35,694 nucleotides of DNA from Chitinivibrionales bacterium. GTDB taxonomy: Bacteria; Fibrobacterota; Chitinivibrionia; Chitinivibrionales; WJMI01. Position 1 is the first letter of the stretch. Each line of letters starts with the position of its first letter. The DNA lies in contig WJMI01000287.1 of NCBI GenBank assembly GCA_014728015.1, positions 1 through 35,694 on the forward strand. The letters run 5' to 3'. The position numbers were made by a program, and so were the translations under genes. Of the stretch, positions 34,121 to 35,694 are shown in pieces. Under the pieces are notes generated by a model. The model saw only the letters and a list, made by a program, of their open reading frames with translations. It was not told where the DNA came from and did not search any database.

Positions 34121-34185
34121 GGTTACGAACCATACATCAAGCAGGGCATTCCCCGGTCCGCCCCGCGGTTTTTCCTCGCCTTTTC

Positions 34186-34199
34186 TTGATCCATGTCAA
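34186..34199 (+). promoter_or_regulatory. FNR/DNR-type operator TTGAT-N4-GTCAA
   Basis: TTGATCCATGTCAA matches the FNR-family consensus TTGAT-N4-ATCAA at nine of ten positions. Its centre (34192.5) is 41.5 bases upstream of a predicted start at 34234, the class II activation position. The regulator at 33407-34120 has the matching E..SR recognition helix. Confidence 0.7.
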
Positions 34200-34221
34200 G
34201 GTCAAAAGATACATGAATCCG

Positions 34222-34234
34222 TATATTAAAAGAG
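34222..34234 (+). promoter_or_regulatory. Predicted -10 element and transcription start of the ferredoxin-like gene
   Basis: TATATT at 34222-34227 is followed seven bases later by the predicted start A/G at 34234. There is no good -35 hexamer, as expected when an FNR-type activator occupies -41.5. AGGAGG at 34253-34258 is the ribosome binding site for the ATG at 34268. Confidence 0.55.
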
Positions 34235-34267
34235 ACTGCAGAAGAAATACGAAGGAGGCAGAGCACC

Positions 34268-35113
34268 ATGAAACGGACTGTCATCAATATCAACGAAGAC
34301 AAATGCACGGGATGCGGGTTGTGCATACCGAACTGCCCGGAGGGTGCTATCCAGATGATCGACGGGAAAGCGCGGCTGGTAAGCGATCTCATGTGCGACG
34401 GGCTCGGAGCCTGCCTGGGGCACTGCCCGGAGGGGGCGATCACTACAGAGGAACGCGAGGCCGAGCCGTATGACGAGTACAAAGTTATGGAGAATATCGT
34501 CAAGGCCGGAGCGAATACCATTCAGGCACACTTGAAACACCTTACCGAGCACGGCCAGGACCACTACCTGGCGAAGGCCAAGCAATACCTGCGCGATCAC
34601 AATATCGCTCTACCTGATAACGCAAAGGAGGATACCATGAACGCGGGAGCATTTGCCGGGTGCCCGGGAGCGAAGACCATGGCATTCGCGCGTGAGGACA
34701 CTGCAGCCGCTGATGTAGTCGGCAAGCGACCGTCCGCCCTGGCCCATTGGCCGATCCAGATGCACTTGATGTCCCCCCTCGCGCCCCATTACCGCAACGC
34801 GGACATGCTTCTGGCGGCAGACTGCGTGGCCTTCTCCCTGGGTGATTTTCACAAGGACTACCTGGACGGCAAAGCGCTTGCCATTGCCTGTCCCAAGCTC
34901 GACGAAGGTCAGGAAGTGTATGTTGACAAGCTGAAAGTGTTGATCGATGAGGCCAAAATAAATACACTGACCGTGATGATTATGCTGGTGCCCTGTTGTG
35001 GCGGGCTCCTGCGCCTGGCGAAGCACGCAGCCGGTCAGTGCGAGCGTAAGGTGCCGATAAAAGCAATAGTCGTGAGCCTTCAGGGAAAGATTCTGAGCGA
35101 GGAGTGGGTGTGA
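34268..35113 (+). CDS. Ferredoxin-like Fe-S protein with Cys-rich C-terminal domain
   Basis: A 281-residue cytosolic protein. The N-terminal ferredoxin unit has one full motif (C13, C16, C19, C23) and a second with only C43, C49 and C53; the middle Cys is Leu46 (CDGLGACLGHC). The second cluster may be [3Fe-4S] or have an unusual ligand. After about residue 130 a separate domain follows with GCPGAKT, ADCVAF, IACPKLD and PCCGGLLRL, several Cys that may bind another cluster. Anaerobes carry similar proteins annotated as 4Fe-4S binding proteins. Its promoter has a CRP/FNR box. A cupin gene follows after 139 bases. Confidence 0.82.
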   Translation: MKRTVININEDKCTGCGLCIPNCPEGAIQMIDGKARLVSDLMCDGLGACLGHCPEGAITTEEREAEPYDEYKVMENIVKAGANTIQAHLKHLTEHGQDHYLAKAKQYLRDHNIALPDNAKEDTMNAGAFAGCPGAKTMAFAREDTAAADVVGKRPSALAHWPIQMHLMSPLAPHYRNADMLLAADCVAFSLGDFHKDYLDGKALAIACPKLDEGQEVYVDKLKVLIDEAKINTLTVMIMLVPCCGGLLRLAKHAAGQCERKVPIKAIVVSLQGKILSEEWV

Positions 35114-35252
35114 GCAGAGGACAGCTTGCCGCGCCGAACTCCACTGATATGCAGACCAAGCGGGGGCGAAGGCGGGAAGTCAGCGGTCAGTGGCTGGCAT
35201 GGCCGGGGCATCAAATTTCAAGCGTCAAGATTCACCGGAAAGGACAGACGAA

Positions 35253-35600
35253 ATGGCAGACACCAAACAAAAGGCTATCGATGAGAAGCTGGTGGCGAGG
35301 CGGCTGGACTATGCGGACCTGGTGGACTACAACGAAGGGTCGGTGGTCAGCCGGACTATCATTAAGAAGGGCGCGGGAACGGTGACCGTGTTTGCGTTCG
35401 ACAAGGGCGAGCGGCTGAGCACGCATTCGGCGCCTTTCGATGCCCTGTTGCAGGTGGTTGACGGTACCGCCGCGGTCACGATTGAGGAAACAGAGTATAT
35501 GGTTGACGCTCCCCGGTTCATTATCCTGCCCGCGGACAAGCCGCACGCCGTCGATGCGCCGGATCGTTTCAAAATGGCGCTGGTGATGATCAAATCATAG
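35253..35600 (+). CDS. Cupin-domain protein
   Basis: A 115-residue single cupin. Motif 1 corresponds to EGSVVSRTIIKKGAGTVTVF and GERLSTHSAPFDALLQVVDG; motif 2 to DAPRFIILPADKPHAVDAPD. His and the late His of HAVDA are possible metal ligands; the first motif has fewer His than usual. Such short cupins sit next to ferredoxin and FNR-type genes in anaerobes; the role is unknown. The ATG at 35253 has AAAGGACAG upstream; a longer reading from 35190 lacks a ribosome binding site. The 139-base spacer upstream contains a GCGAAGGCGGGA copy also found at 8341. Confidence 0.8.
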   Translation: MADTKQKAIDEKLVARRLDYADLVDYNEGSVVSRTIIKKGAGTVTVFAFDKGERLSTHSAPFDALLQVVDGTAAVTIEETEYMVDAPRFIILPADKPHAVDAPDRFKMALVMIKS

Positions 35601-35618
35601 CTCACAAGGGAGGAATGC

Positions 35619-35694
35619 ATGCGAGCACGTGTCATACCGGAAAAATGCACGGGATGCGAGCTGTGTGTTGGCACCTGTCCGGAGGTATTCAAAA
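35619..35694 (+). CDS. Ferredoxin, 5' part only (runs off the window)
   Basis: The ATG at 35619 has AGGGAGGA four bases upstream. The first 25 residues include a [4Fe-4S] motif, CTGCELCVGTCPEVF, with Cys10, Cys13, Cys16 and Cys20 in CxxCxxCxxxCP spacing. This is the start of a small ferredoxin, likely of the single-cluster type common in sulfate reducers and related anaerobes. The window ends in codon 26. It is 18 bases after the cupin stop, so probably in the same operon. Confidence 0.8.
   Translation, partial: MRARVIPEKCTGCELCVGTCPEVFK

Overview
The window comes from a Gram-negative bacterium with fairly GC-rich coding sequence. It has Tat-exported and lipobox proteins, an outer-membrane-type beta-barrel candidate, Shine-Dalgarno starts and dense operons with many ATGA-type overlaps. 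It carries oxygen-defence and iron-storage genes (SOD, ferritin, rubrerythrin-like protein, Bcp peroxiredoxin) and also a CRP/FNR-type regulator, several Fe-S proteins and a membrane polyferredoxin. That mix suggests a facultative or oxygen-tolerant anaerobe. The GntR/LacI chimeric regulators and the gene mix would fit the Fibrobacterota/FCB side of the tree, but this is a weak inference without phylogeny. No rRNA, tRNA or CRISPR array was seen.

Layout. (1) 1-5200, + strand: a pyridoxamine-phosphate-oxidase-fold protein, then a complete pyruvate dehydrogenase complex (E1 alpha, E1 beta, E2, E3). (2) 5215-8402: a regulator with two tandem GntR helix-turn-helix modules and a LacI-type sensor, a relic of a group II intron 3' end, an AraC regulator, and a truncated paralogue of the GntR/LacI regulator. 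(3) 8403-12729: sugar ABC importer ATPase and permease with no binding protein, a PIN-domain (VapC-like) remnant, and a PfkB sugar kinase resembling 2-keto-3-deoxygluconate kinases. (4) 12756-19760, mostly - strand: FmdB zinc ribbon, flavodoxin, a ferritin/DOMON/rubrerythrin-like operon, lipoproteins of unknown role, a STAS-like protein beside a double cyclic-nucleotide-domain protein, and a PilZ protein. (5) 19922-22959: 6-phosphogluconolactonase, then a - strand run with a Tat-exported superoxide dismutase, a Tat-exported Rieske-fold protein that has lost both cluster His ligands, and a PAS protein.

(6) 23222-33365, + strand: eleven genes with almost no space between them: Bcp peroxiredoxin, FolB, FolK, a putative beta-barrel protein, a YdjY-like exported protein, DUF547, a GT-C/GT2 glycosyltransferase fusion, a DUF2064 (TIGR04282-type) transferase, a DUF1499 lipoprotein, an 822-residue flavin oxidoreductase/membrane polyferredoxin fusion, and an exported rhodanese. 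The last eight look like one envelope glycan-plus-redox system and are the best candidate here for an undescribed pathway. (7) 33407-35694: a CRP/FNR-family regulator diverges from a ferredoxin-like gene whose promoter carries a near-perfect FNR-type box exactly where a class II activator binds. A cupin and the start of another ferredoxin follow.

The PDH complex, sugar importer, sugar kinase and lactonase describe carbohydrate catabolism to acetyl-CoA. The Fe-S, ferritin and SOD genes manage iron and oxygen stress around it.
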